43,174 nucleotides of DNA from a virus. Below the pieces are notes generated by a model. The model did no database searches. It worked only from the letters and a program-made list of their open reading frames with translations, and was not told where the DNA came from. Position numbers and translations under genes: made by a program. Position 1 is the stretch's first letter. Every line of letters begins with the position of its first letter. The DNA lies in the IMG/VR virus record IMGVR_UViG_3300035701_000079, positions 1 through 43,174 of that record; one strand, written 5' to 3'. Shown in pieces: positions 25,752-32,232 of the stretch.

Positions 25752-26009
25752 CTACTTCTTCGGCTCGTCTTTCTTCTTCTCTGGCGCCGGTTTAGGTTTC
25801 TCTACTACTTGACCATCCTTAATGGTGAACCCCATAGCGTCTAACTTCTGTCCAAAGTCCTGTAGGGCTCGGAACTGGGGTAGCATCTGTTGAGCTACGT
25901 TAAACTCAGCAACAAGTGCTCGATATTCCCAGTTCAACTCCTCCTTCTCTCCGGCCAACACTACCGATGCAAATAACATGATGAGTAAAACGATAATCAA
26001 TCTTTTCAT
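25752..26009 (-). CDS. Small Sec-exported protein
   Basis: The product has 85 residues: a Sec signal (MKRLIIVLLIMLFASVVLA, cut before GEKEE), a helical middle and a Lys/Pro/Glu-rich tail (KPKPAPEKKKDEPKK). It overlaps the upstream coiled-coil gene by 4 bases and has a perfect AGGAGGT site. Together with the lipoprotein it could form an envelope pair, possibly an unusual spanin system, but neither half is a clear match. Confidence 0.65.
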   Translation of the reverse strand: MKRLIIVLLIMLFASVVLAGEKEELNWEYRALVAEFNVAQQMLPQFRALQDFGQKLDAMGFTIKDGQVVEKPKPAPEKKKDEPKK

Positions 26010-26665
26010 TTTGTCACCTCCTTTCTTGTTTGATAAAGTTTTTCATCCACCAATGGTACCACCTTATTGTGACTCCTTGCAAACTTTTCGTGCTTGTCAA
26101 TGGCATCCCACAACTTCTTTATCTTTCTTACCCATTTAGCATTTACATCCATGAAATCACTTACCATCTGCTGCAATTGCTCCTGCCCATTTTTAAATCC
26201 ATCTCGCTCAGTCTCTGCCTCCCTTGCCAGATCACTTTGTTTTGCTAACATAGAGGCATTTAGTTTTAGGTCTGATTCCAAATGTTTGACTCTCCACTCA
26301 AGAGCGTTTATATATGCCTGTTGTGCAGCCAAAGAAGATTGCCTTGATTGTTCCTTCATAAATTGCAAATCAGCATCTTCATGCGGGGCTTGCCATTTTG
26401 ATAATTCTGATTCCAACTCCTTGATTCTGGAGTTAGCTTGCTCTAAATCTTTGTGCCAGTTCCGATCTTGTAACTTCCAAAACTCGCAATCTTCCTGTTT
26501 ACATTCAACTCGCTCTTCCAACTCCTTCACCCTTGCTTCAAGGGTTGAGATTCGGGAAAGAAGAGCAATCTTCATGTTTCTTGGTAGTAGGAAGGTTTGT
26601 GTAATAACAGAGCCATAATCTTGCTGGTTCAAATAATTTTCAATACTCTCAATCAATTTTGTCAT
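26006..26665 (-). CDS. Long coiled-coil protein
   Basis: The product has 219 residues. I use ATG 26665, nine bases after AGGAGG; a TTG at 26674 abuts the ribosome site and is ruled out. Residues 30-190 are a near-continuous heptad-like helix (TLEARVKELEERV; ANSRIKELESELSKW; EWRVKHLESDLKLN). No signal or membrane segment is visible. It heads the export trio and is coupled to the secreted protein by ATGA. It may be a scaffold or DNA-associated coil; the role is unknown. Confidence 0.6.
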   Translation of the reverse strand: MTKLIESIENYLNQQDYGSVITQTFLLPRNMKIALLSRISTLEARVKELEERVECKQEDCEFWKLQDRNWHKDLEQANSRIKELESELSKWQAPHEDADLQFMKEQSRQSSLAAQQAYINALEWRVKHLESDLKLNASMLAKQSDLAREAETERDGFKNGQEQLQQMVSDFMDVNAKWVRKIKKLWDAIDKHEKFARSHNKVVPLVDEKLYQTRKEVTK

Positions 26666-26765
26666 TTCCCTCAACCTCCTAAGTTACCTGTATCATGAAA
26701 TTCCAGTTCTCTCAAACACCAGTAATGGTAATATAGTGGTCCTATGTTTGAGTGAACATAATAAT

Positions 26766-26942
26766 CTATTTGTTTGAAGTAGGTTTAGAAAATCGTATAG
26801 GAATTAATTTTGCTACCGCCCAATTCCACTTTCCTGCATATTCAAGCATTTTCTTTTTCTTTCCAGAACATTGTATTTTCCCTTGGTTGTCAAAACAGAC
26901 TATGTCATACCCCTTCTTACCTCCATAGAAAGACTGTTTCAT
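26766..26942 (-). CDS. Small basic protein, unknown
   Basis: This gene encodes 58 residues from ATG 26942, seven bases after AGGAGG. The sequence KGYDIVCFDNQGKIQCSGKKKK followed in the protein by a Trp pair is basic and beta-prone; I see no known family. It belongs to the run of small early genes. Confidence 0.5.
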   Translation of the reverse strand: MKQSFYGGKKGYDIVCFDNQGKIQCSGKKKKMLEYAGKWNWAVAKLIPIRFSKPTSNK

Positions 26943-26943
26943 T

Positions 26944-26972
26944 ATTCATCCTCCTTTATTGCCTGATACAGT
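26944..26972. repeat. 29-bp direct repeat, copy 1
   Basis: Bases 26944-26972 match 26998-27026 with one mismatch. They include the ribosome site used by the 26942 gene; the other copy encodes the end of the 27256 gene. A short duplication probably created the ribosome site of the following gene. Confidence 0.7.
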
Positions 26973-26980
26973 ACTCATAC

Positions 26981-27256
26981 CTAAACATCCTTTCCCCATT
27001 CATCCTCCTTTATTGCCCGATACAGTCTCTCAATCTCCAAGCCCTCGTTGTTTTCTGCCATGAGGTCGGAATCGGCAGAAGTTTGAGAAGTTTTACGTCC
27101 GGCAAATCGGGTGGCAAGTCGCTCTCGCTGACTTGTCTCGCTCCGAGCAATCTGCAGGAGGGATAATAGATATTTAATTTGTCCATCTTTTACCAAACAA
27201 ATTTCGCATAAACATTTACCAAGTTGTGCCTCAATCTTCTCAATCTCTTTACTCAT
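26981..27256 (-). CDS. Small early protein, unknown
   Basis: The product has 91 residues, largely helical and charged, with CLCEIC near residues 15-20 and a Ser/Thr/Arg-rich middle. The start overlaps the preceding stop (ATGA). No known family recognised. Confidence 0.55.
   Translation of the reverse strand: MSKEIEKIEAQLGKCLCEICLVKDGQIKYLLSLLQIARSETSQRERLATRFAGRKTSQTSADSDLMAENNEGLEIERLYRAIKEDEWGKDV
26998..27026. repeat. 29-bp direct repeat, copy 2
   Basis: This copy lies 54 bases from the first and codes for the last part (YRAIKEDE) of the minus-strand protein at 26981-27256. Confidence 0.7.
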
Positions 27257-27393
27257 CCCTCAACCTCCTTCTCTGGCTCTGGTATAGGTTCCTCGTCTTT
27301 CTCTGGTTGATCTCTATACCAATCCTCATATTGCTGTTGATAAATTCTTGGGTCTCCATTTGGATTATTTAGCAAATCAGGATAAATCTTCAT
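27253..27393 (-). CDS. Small acidic protein
   Basis: This gene encodes 46 residues, starting at ATG 27393 behind GGTTGAGGG, and overlaps both neighbours. The N-terminus is Tyr/Asn-rich and the second half is a Pro/Glu-rich acidic tail (PEKDEEPIPEPEKEVEG). The function is unknown. Confidence 0.5.
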   Translation of the reverse strand: MKIYPDLLNNPNGDPRIYQQQYEDWYRDQPEKDEEPIPEPEKEVEG

Positions 27394-27583
27394 CCCTCAA
27401 CCCCCTTTCGATTTCTGATACCCTCTCTAATAAATATCTTTGTATTTTAGAAATCATCTTCGAAATATCTTTTCTGTCATAAAGAGGATTCTGAAACCGT
27501 AATTCACTCCAGTCTATGCTAATAACTATTCCATCTTTAATCCCAATCTTTATTATAAAGTCCGGTTCAACCTGCCTAATCAT
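27377..27583 (-). CDS. Small early protein, unknown
   Basis: The product has 68 residues: a beta-prone first half (PDFIIKIGIKDGIVISIDW) and a charged helix at the end. It overlaps the next small gene by 17 bases and the previous one by 8. I recognise no family. Confidence 0.5.
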   Translation of the reverse strand: MIRQVEPDFIIKIGIKDGIVISIDWSELRFQNPLYDRKDISKMISKIQRYLLERVSEIERGLRDEDLS

Positions 27584-27728
27584 CTTTCAACCTCCCTATA
27601 ATGTGAATCAGACTGGTTATTGTTTGAAAGATCATAAATAATATACCATCATTCTTCCTCTCCCAAACCTCTTCGTGATGTGAGTTGTCTTCGGTTCGTT
27701 CCCATCTGATCTTTAAGTATGTTGACAT
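27576..27728 (-). CDS. Small early protein, unknown
   Basis: This gene encodes 50 residues from ATG 27728, seven bases after AGGAGG. An aromatic, charged first half (YLKIRWERTEDNSHHEEVW) precedes a hydrophobic helix near residues 30-45. Its leader contains the GC-rich stem element at 27750-27824. Confidence 0.5.
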   Translation of the reverse strand: MSTYLKIRWERTEDNSHHEEVWERKNDGILFMIFQTITSLIHIIGRLKDD

Positions 27729-27749
27729 CTCTAAACCTCCTTTCAGGCG

Positions 27750-27824
27750 TGGGGTGGGCAGGACTTCTCATCCCACAAGTTTCATTGACTCAGGCTTCTC
27801 GCTTTGCGACCAGCCACCACCCCA
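27750..27824 (-). ncRNA. Candidate structured RNA element, copy A
   Basis: In this non-coding gap TGGGGTGG (27750-27757) and CCACCCCA (27817-27824) form a perfect 8-bp closing stem. An inner hairpin (TCGC-TTT-GCGA) and a TGGG/CCCA pair are also visible. The edges GGGTGGGCAGG and CCACCACCCC recur in the same order at 28757-28838. The minus strand is favoured because copy B keeps its stem there through a G-U pair. It sits in the leader of the 27728 gene. I cannot assign it to a known RNA class. Confidence 0.4.
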
Positions 27825-27841
27825 TAAAGTTGTTTATAGAA

Positions 27842-27931
27842 TTATGATTTTAATACCCTCCAAGAATTCTTATTCCACCAAGTAAATTCATGACCCTTAT
27901 AGTTATCCCTTTTAATTTTTATGTCCCACAT
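27842..27931 (-). CDS. Possible tiny ORF
   Basis: ATG 27931 opens a 29-residue frame rich in Trp, Lys and Asn (HEFTWWNKNSWRVLKS). It overlaps the end of the 45-residue gene upstream. There is only a weak GCGAG ribosome site, so it may not be real. Confidence 0.25.
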   Translation of the reverse strand: MWDIKIKRDNYKGHEFTWWNKNSWRVLKS

Positions 27932-28049
27932 ACTCGCTTTTATCAGTTACTTCTAAATTACGACATGGTTTACCTTCGTCAATCTGGAAACAAATATCTG
28001 TATTCACCTTGGACCAACTCTTTCGGTTGCGGCATTGGATATAGGGCAT
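27912..28049 (-). CDS. Small basic early protein
   Basis: This gene encodes 45 residues from ATG 28049, three bases after the preceding stop, with GAAGGT at a short distance. It is rich in Lys, Arg and Asn and has three cysteines. I recognise no family; tight spacing suggests cotranslation with the upstream gene. Confidence 0.4.
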   Translation of the reverse strand: MPYIQCRNRKSWSKVNTDICFQIDEGKPCRNLEVTDKSEYVGHKN

Positions 28050-28052
28050 GGG

Positions 28053-28340
28053 TTAACCTTCTGCCTTGGCGATAAGATTCTTGGCTATTGCCTGATATGT
28101 TTCCAGTAAACTCCCCAGATCACTATCTTTATATGGCCCTTGTGCCACTGCGTAGCAGAACTCTAATAACTCAGGAGCCGAAGCGATCAAGTAAGTATTG
28201 GCTTCTGCTTCTTCCATGTTTTGTACTTTGGCTATGAGTTCTCCAGCACGATTGGGCGCAGTTACATATTGATTATATTTATAAAAAGGTGTACCTGCTC
28301 CATCAAAATGTGCTTTCCAGGGTCCAGGTGTATGTTTCAT
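28053..28340 (-). CDS. Conserved phage hypothetical protein (HTPGPW family)
   Basis: The product has 95 residues and starts MKHTPGPWKAH, with ANTYLIASAPELLEFCYAVAQ in the middle. This HTPGPW...LIAxAPELLE layout is a widespread small phage early protein whose role is unknown. A clear AAAGGAG site precedes the ATG. It belongs to the minus early operon. Confidence 0.75.
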   Translation of the reverse strand: MKHTPGPWKAHFDGAGTPFYKYNQYVTAPNRAGELIAKVQNMEEAEANTYLIASAPELLEFCYAVAQGPYKDSDLGSLLETYQAIAKNLIAKAEG

Positions 28341-28418
28341 AATGTTCTCCTTTCTAATTCCCTCATCCCTTTATAGGGCTTAGTGTGACGAGCACATCCA
28401 ATTGGCTCAGGAGTTATT

Positions 28419-28691
28419 TTATGTGCGGGCAGGAGGGGTCATCGACGACCAATAAATGCTTTTCCCTACTGTTCTTGGCTGTCCCTTGGATCGCAATCCA
28501 CCGCACCATTTCATCTGCCCCTGTCCAGGTCGGTCATTCTGCCCCGGTATCTTTCCTCTTGCGATTATATGAACCAGCGGTCTTATGAATGCCCTCGATG
28601 CAGGGGCAGAATTACTGATAATGTCCATTAGTACATACCAAAGCTGTTCCACTTTGTTGGAGTGAAGCCTTACATACTTGGCAAATTCCAT
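28419..28691 (-). CDS. Doubtful ORF
   Basis: A 90-residue frame from ATG 28691 lacks a nearby ribosome site, and its second half (GQNDRPGQGQMKWCGGLRS) is of low protein-like quality. A different frame of the same strand looks more protein-like in parts. I list it only because it is the longest frame in the gap. Confidence 0.2.
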   Translation of the reverse strand: MEFAKYVRLHSNKVEQLWYVLMDIISNSAPASRAFIRPLVHIIARGKIPGQNDRPGQGQMKWCGGLRSKGQPRTVGKSIYWSSMTPPART

Positions 28692-28707
28692 ATGAACTCA
28701 GTTTACA
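28612..28707 (-). pseudogene. Zinc-ribbon-like fragment without a proper start
   Basis: This 31-residue frame contains YGICQVCKASLQ followed by ALVCTNGHYQ and a stop: a CxxC...CxxGH zinc-knuckle pattern. No start codon lies in frame. A seven-residue frame begins with ATG 28725 behind the same stretch, and a one-base frame change at about 28703 would join the two into a plausible zinc protein of about 36 residues. It is either a decayed gene, an assembly indel, or chance. Confidence 0.3.
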
Positions 28708-28756
28708 TCACCACCTTTCATAAGCGTGGGCAGGAGGCAGCGGATCTTCGTAATTA

Positions 28757-28838
28757 GGGTGGGCAGGTAGCCCAGACCTGCACTTGGCTGTTCCAATTTA
28801 ATGGTTTATCAGTATGGGTTGGTTCTCACCACCACCCC
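28757..28838 (-). ncRNA. Candidate structured RNA element, copy B
   Basis: GGGTGGGCAGG (28757-28767) and CCACCACCCC (28829-28838) are the same edges as in copy A, enclosing different sequence of similar length. GGGTGG/CCACCC forms the closing stem; the next pair is A-C on the plus strand but G-U on the minus strand, so a minus-strand RNA is favoured. An inner GCAGG/CCTGC hairpin (28763-28767 with 28777-28781) is also possible. Confidence 0.4.
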
Positions 28839-28896
28839 TTAGCCTCCCCTTCCTGAGATGTCCGCTTAGATTGGGTTATCACCCGCTTAGCCCACA

Positions 28897-29541
28897 TCAT
28901 ATTTGTGTTTTTATCTTTTTATGTAAATTGTGAATTTCCAGTAAATGTAAAAATGTTTCCCATGCTTCAGGCAAAGATTGTCTAAATCTATGGTCAAAGG
29001 CCGCCTCTTCTTTGGAGAAACGGATGAGATTGAATCCACCATCCAATAAAATATCACCATGATTTTCTTCCCATGCCACGCGATATGCTGCAACCTGGAT
29101 TAAATGATCTTCATAAACCCCGCCAGATTTCCAATCCAATAGTGAAGGTTTGTCATTGATGAGTCCGATATAATCCGGTGTCGCTCCAAATTGATACTTC
29201 TCTGAAATAAGATTCGGTTCAATGGCGATAGGTTTCACATGATTTCTTTCTTTCCATTCCAGGAAATTCAGGAAACAAGTTTCAGCCTTATCTAAAAATT
29301 CTTTGGGATATTTTGAAGTATCAATGGGACGTTGTTTCAGGTCTGATTCAATAAGCGCGTGAGCAATGGTTCCTGCATCGGCAGCCTTATCTCTGGTCTC
29401 TCTAAAATCCCTCCCTTCTTTCCCTTCGTTCCATGCCCAATACATTAAGGGGGCCTTACTCCATCCGAGATTAGATCCGATAATGGTTGTCACTCCAGAC
29501 AGTCTTTCTCCTTTTTCATTTTTATATGGGATTGTTGGCAT
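28897..29541 (-). CDS. PD-(D/E)XK exonuclease (Cas4/RecB-like)
   Basis: The product has 214 residues. The nuclease signature is complete: AGTIAH with His61, a possible acidic residue Glu108, GATPD with Asp123, DWK (Asp136, Lys138), and QVAAY (Gln149, Tyr153). This H...D...DxK...QxxxY order is that of RecB/Cas4-type exonucleases in phage recombination modules, where the enzyme resects DNA ends for an annealing protein. No four-cysteine iron-sulfur cluster is visible. It lies two genes downstream of an Mgm101-type annealing protein and overlaps the DUF736-like gene by one base, so the three act as a cassette. Confidence 0.85.
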   Translation of the reverse strand: MPTIPYKNEKGERLSGVTTIIGSNLGWSKAPLMYWAWNEGKEGRDFRETRDKAADAGTIAHALIESDLKQRPIDTSKYPKEFLDKAETCFLNFLEWKERNHVKPIAIEPNLISEKYQFGATPDYIGLINDKPSLLDWKSGGVYEDHLIQVAAYRVAWEENHGDILLDGGFNLIRFSKEEAAFDHRFRQSLPEAWETFLHLLEIHNLHKKIKTQI

Positions 29542-29750
29542 TAAAAAGGTACCTCCTCTCCTTCGTCTTTAGGTGGTAATTCTTCTCTTGATTGTTGAGG
29601 GTAAACTATCCAGTCAGGATGTTTACTCTCTTTCTTATTCCTATTGGAAAAGATAATGACTTTCTTCCCACCGATGTTACCCATCATATAATCATTTCCA
29701 TTCTTATCCTGGTTGATCCACAAGGCCCCAATTTTCTCCATCTGTGCCAT
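29541..29750 (-). CDS. DUF736-like small protein
   Basis: The product has 69 residues. The pattern KIGALWINQDKNGNDYMMGNI, KVIIFSNRNK, HPDWIVYP and an acidic C-terminus (PPKDEGEEVPF) matches DUF736-type proteins of phages and mobile elements. The acidic, aromatic-ended tail recalls single-strand binding proteins that recruit partners. Its position between annealing protein and exonuclease supports a role in DNA recombination or ssDNA handling. One-base overlaps on both sides suggest coupled translation. Confidence 0.7.
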   Translation of the reverse strand: MAQMEKIGALWINQDKNGNDYMMGNIGGKKVIIFSNRNKKESKHPDWIVYPQQSREELPPKDEGEEVPF

Positions 29751-30601
29751 TACTTTCCCTCCTCAAATTTTTTCTTCAACTCATCTTTGTGTTTTGTAAC
29801 CTTTTCCATATCATTCGGTAAAAGATTTAATTCCCATTCGTGGTAGTGTTTTTTATATCCATTGCGGAGCTCGTGAATATTCTTGTATCCCTCAAGGTGC
29901 TTGACAACCTCTTTCATATACAAAACAGATTGCTCGGGAGTGATTTGTTTCTGTTCTACTTCAGGACCAGCATTTAAAGCGTTACCTTGATCTTCTGCGG
30001 GTTGTGTGTTTTGCTTACTGTTTTTCTTTATCCAAAGGTTCTTTTTCTTATCTTTATCGTAATATTCCTCAGCATACTTTTCTTTCCATCCTCTAACAAA
30101 AGATGGTTTCCAGAGTTCAAGGGATATACCTAAGCCCTTACAAAGGCGCATTAAAGCATTGCTCTTCGCTCCTTCTACGGCATCTCCATACGTCATCCTG
30201 GCGTTACTGGGTTGATATTCTTGTTCTCCTATGGCGAAGCCTGCTAATTTACCCTGAATCATAAGATAGAAAGGCCAATAGACATGATTTCCCTGGAACT
30301 TAGGCATATCCTTGGGGATGATTGCCCAACTAACTCCAAAGGCATCTCTAAGCCTTGAAACATATTCCATCCAAGGGAGATAGATTAACCCATCTGGTCG
30401 GATCTCCACGTCCTCATCCTTAACTGGAGCAAATAAGATTTTCTTCTTTTCTTCTGACAATTCGATTGTTCCAGCAAGAGGTATAAGTTTCTCTATTTCT
30501 TCTGCTACACGAGATACGGAAATGATTTCTTTTTTAGATTTCAATTCCCCCGAAGGTGGAATCGTTTCGTCACTTAGTAGCAAAGCCTTTTCGTTTTCCA
30601 T
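29750..30601 (-). CDS. Single-strand annealing protein, Mgm101/Rad52 superfamily
   Basis: The product has 283 residues and should anneal complementary single strands in phage recombination and replication. The Mgm101 core spans residues 60-170: GLIYLPWMEYVSRLRDAFG (71-89), IQGKLAGFAIGEQEY (115-129), then DAVEGAKSNALMRLCKGLGI (140-159) and ELWKPSFVRGW (162-172). The last motif, AxSNALMRxCKxLGIxxELWxP, is the hallmark shared with yeast mitochondrial Mgm101. The C-terminal third (residues 190-283) is a charged, variable tail that may bind partners. It is followed by the DUF736-like protein and the exonuclease, as in other SSAP-nuclease operons. Confidence 0.85.
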   Translation of the reverse strand: MENEKALLLSDETIPPSGELKSKKEIISVSRVAEEIEKLIPLAGTIELSEEKKKILFAPVKDEDVEIRPDGLIYLPWMEYVSRLRDAFGVSWAIIPKDMPKFQGNHVYWPFYLMIQGKLAGFAIGEQEYQPSNARMTYGDAVEGAKSNALMRLCKGLGISLELWKPSFVRGWKEKYAEEYYDKDKKKNLWIKKNSKQNTQPAEDQGNALNAGPEVEQKQITPEQSVLYMKEVVKHLEGYKNIHELRNGYKKHYHEWELNLLPNDMEKVTKHKDELKKKFEEGK

Positions 30602-30759
30602 TATTCCCTCCTTTCATCTTTCTTTTTCTTCTCCCTCCAAAACCCACTAATATAAACGCACATGATATTGTTCTTTAGCCACTCGCAATATTCCGACCGT
30701 TCACAATGGAGACGGCAGAGGTCTTTTAAGGCTGGAAGGGTTAGGGCCCCGATCATCAT
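30601..30759 (-). CDS. Small cysteine-rich protein
   Basis: I use ATG 30759, which overlaps the upstream stop (ATGA) and follows GGAGG; longer starts would run over the whole upstream gene. The product has 52 residues with four cysteines (LKDLCRLHC, EYC, IMC) and a Lys/Glu-rich tail, so a zinc site is possible. No family recognised. Confidence 0.6.
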   Translation of the reverse strand: MMIGALTLPALKDLCRLHCERSEYCEWLKNNIMCVYISGFWREKKKKDERRE

Positions 30760-30986
30760 TTCTTCAACCTCCCCCCATGGATTTTCTTCTCCAGTAATGT
30801 TATCCGTACGCCCATGTCTGCCAAATCCTCGGCCATCAATCGATTGGTTCGCTTGATCTCTGCCTGAGCAGTAATAAGTTGCGGCTCCACTTGGACAATA
30901 CGCCAATATTGTCCAGTAGCAATACCTATCATGAATATAAATAGCGTCCACGGTACCCAATTCCAGAATGTTCCGTCACGGTTCAT
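30756..30986 (-). CDS. Small membrane protein with coiled coil
   Basis: The product has 76 residues: membrane segment at 11-28 (VPWTLFIFMIGIATGQYW), then a helix with heptads (LITAQAEIKRTNRLMAEDLA). This is the layout of an i-spanin or a membrane-linked early protein. Its location among early genes, not beside lysis genes, leaves the role open. Confidence 0.6.
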   Translation of the reverse strand: MNRDGTFWNWVPWTLFIFMIGIATGQYWRIVQVEPQLITAQAEIKRTNRLMAEDLADMGVRITLLEKKIHGGRLKK

Positions 30987-30996
30987 GATACCTCCG

Positions 30997-31101
30997 TTAA
31001 AAGAATAGTATTTTCAGGAATGGAATAAATACCACCCAGGTCAGATACCCCAAACAACATCCGATAACCAGCCAGCACCCAATCTCATAAATGTCGCTCA
31101 T
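30997..31101 (-). CDS. Tiny membrane protein
   Basis: This gene encodes 34 residues, behind a GGAGG site, one base after the preceding stop. Nearly the whole length is hydrophobic (WLVIGCCLGYLTWVVFIPFL), so it is a single-pass membrane peptide. Such peptides occur in phage early regions; the function is unknown. Confidence 0.5.
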   Translation of the reverse strand: MSDIYEIGCWLVIGCCLGYLTWVVFIPFLKILFF

Positions 31102-31102
31102 C

Positions 31103-31210
31103 TCATACCTCCACCGGCTCAATAGACTTTTCCTTCCTCACCGGATCCCTGTGAAGATGGAATCCGGGAAGTAATTTCCTGATAAGCCACTCGATCAGTT
31201 TTTTTCTCAT
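31103..31210 (-). CDS. Tiny basic protein
   Basis: This gene encodes 35 residues from ATG 31210, overlapping the methyltransferase stop (ATGA) and preceded by AAGGAG. It is amphipathic and basic at the start (RKKLIEWLIRKLLPGFHLH). The function is unknown. Confidence 0.5.
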   Translation of the reverse strand: MRKKLIEWLIRKLLPGFHLHRDPVRKEKSIEPVEV

Positions 31211-31947
31211 TTTTTCTCCTTCCTAAAGTCAAATACCTCTTGCCTCAGTCTCTTAACCGCAATCTCACAATATTTCGGGTTTATCTCTATCCCTATGGAC
31301 TTCCGGTTGAGGTTCTTAGCTGCAACACAGGTTGTGCCGGAACCGAGGAAGGGATCAAGAATGATATTTGATGGTGTGCGATCAATGAGATGGATCCCGA
31401 GTCTAATGGGCCATTGTGCTGGATGTTCCCTGCCTTCATTAAAATTAGACTGTGGTGCTGTGATTACAAACCAATTAACAGTATTGATTCCAAATTCATC
31501 TGCCCTTTTCATTGGCGTTCGTTTTCCCTTATAGAAACTGAGAAAGAAATCTGTCATATTGTTCCAATCTCCAGATATTCTTTTGGTCCCACCGATGAAA
31601 TTAGGTTTACACCAAATAAGTATTTGAGCATAAATGAAACCCATTTCCTCTGCTAATTGTTTGAACCAATAAAGCATTTTTTCTCTAACAGCAATATACA
31701 TTCTTGAATTTTTAGCCATCACTTTTAGCAAATTAAGAAGATAAATTTTGTTTAGATTTACAAATTCAGTTTGTGGTAGATTATCTTCATAAGTTCCGTA
31801 ATCTAAATCAATATTGTATGGTGGACTCGTCACCACCAAATCCACACTCTCAGGCTCCATGAGGGGCATGATTTCAAGGCAATCTCCACAGTAAATCGTT
31901 GCCCAGTCGTCTTGGTAGAAGAGATAATCTTTAAGTTGCTTTAACAT
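31207..31947 (-). CDS. DNA methyltransferase, beta class (N4-cytosine or N6-adenine)
   Basis: The product has 246 residues. The catalytic motif IV TSPPYN lies at residues 40-45 and the SAM-binding motif I DPFLGSGTT at 198-206; motif IV before motif I is the beta-class order. The final ...GIEINPKYCEIAVKRL is typical of motif II. A Ser at the first position of SPPY is common in N4-cytosine enzymes but not decisive. No restriction nuclease is nearby, so it is an orphan enzyme, probably protecting phage DNA from host restriction. The start overlaps the preceding gene by 17 bases. Confidence 0.88.
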   Translation of the reverse strand: MLKQLKDYLFYQDDWATIYCGDCLEIMPLMEPESVDLVVTSPPYNIDLDYGTYEDNLPQTEFVNLNKIYLLNLLKVMAKNSRMYIAVREKMLYWFKQLAEEMGFIYAQILIWCKPNFIGGTKRISGDWNNMTDFFLSFYKGKRTPMKRADEFGINTVNWFVITAPQSNFNEGREHPAQWPIRLGIHLIDRTPSNIILDPFLGSGTTCVAAKNLNRKSIGIEINPKYCEIAVKRLRQEVFDFRKEKK

Positions 31948-32176
31948 CCTTCTTATCCTTCCTCTTAATCGCCTTCTTGACTTGTGCCGTACATTTAAGA
32001 TCGACCAAATATGGACATTTTTTTAAGGTGCAGACTTCATCGCTGAGTTTGAATTTCTGACGTGATTTCTCACAAATGAAGTAGGGAATAAGATTTCTCC
32101 TTTCTGGCCGGTAGGGGATGTGCCACAGACATTGCTCCCCTTTATAACGCGCCCTGCTGTCTCTGTGGTGAGGCAC
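31931..32176 (-). CDS. Small cysteine-containing early protein
   Basis: The product has 81 residues if GTG 32176 is used, the only start in the frame before a stop; its ribosome site is poor. Four spaced cysteines (EQCLW, FICEK, EVCTLKKCPYL, LKCTAQ) suggest a metal site, followed by a basic tail. No family recognised. Confidence 0.5.
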   Translation of the reverse strand: MPHHRDSRARYKGEQCLWHIPYRPERRNLIPYFICEKSRQKFKLSDEVCTLKKCPYLVDLKCTAQVKKAIKRKDKKDVKAT

Positions 32177-32232
32177 CGGCCATGTTCAAATAACTACTAC
32201 CTACCCTCTTCCGCCATCTCAGGTTATGAAGA

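Larger units (their letters stand above)
28341..28896 (-). other. 556-bp gap without a clean gene; GC-rich repeats and broken zinc-ribbon-like frames
   Basis: No open frame here has both a good ribosome site and convincing protein. GGGCAGG, read on the plus strand, occurs at 28427, 28728 and 28761, and also at copy A (27756). The 28757-28838 element is a second copy of the stem structure near 27.8 kb. On the minus strand one reading frame, although broken by stops, reads like pieces of small phage proteins. The region may be a leader, a decayed group of small genes, or both. Confidence 0.4.

Noticed and set aside
27750-27824. Known self-cleaving ribozyme (hammerhead) in copy A
   Set aside because: The conserved CUGAUGA and GAAA core is not present, only a loosely similar CTGAG stretch.
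27685-27885. Plus-strand frame of 66 residues over the small early genes
   Set aside because: It lies opposite the 27576-27728 gene and the stem element, has no ribosome site and low protein-like quality.
28385-28588. Plus-strand frame in the gap near 28.5 kb
   Set aside because: No ribosome site, composition unlike neighbouring proteins, and all nearby real genes are on the minus strand.
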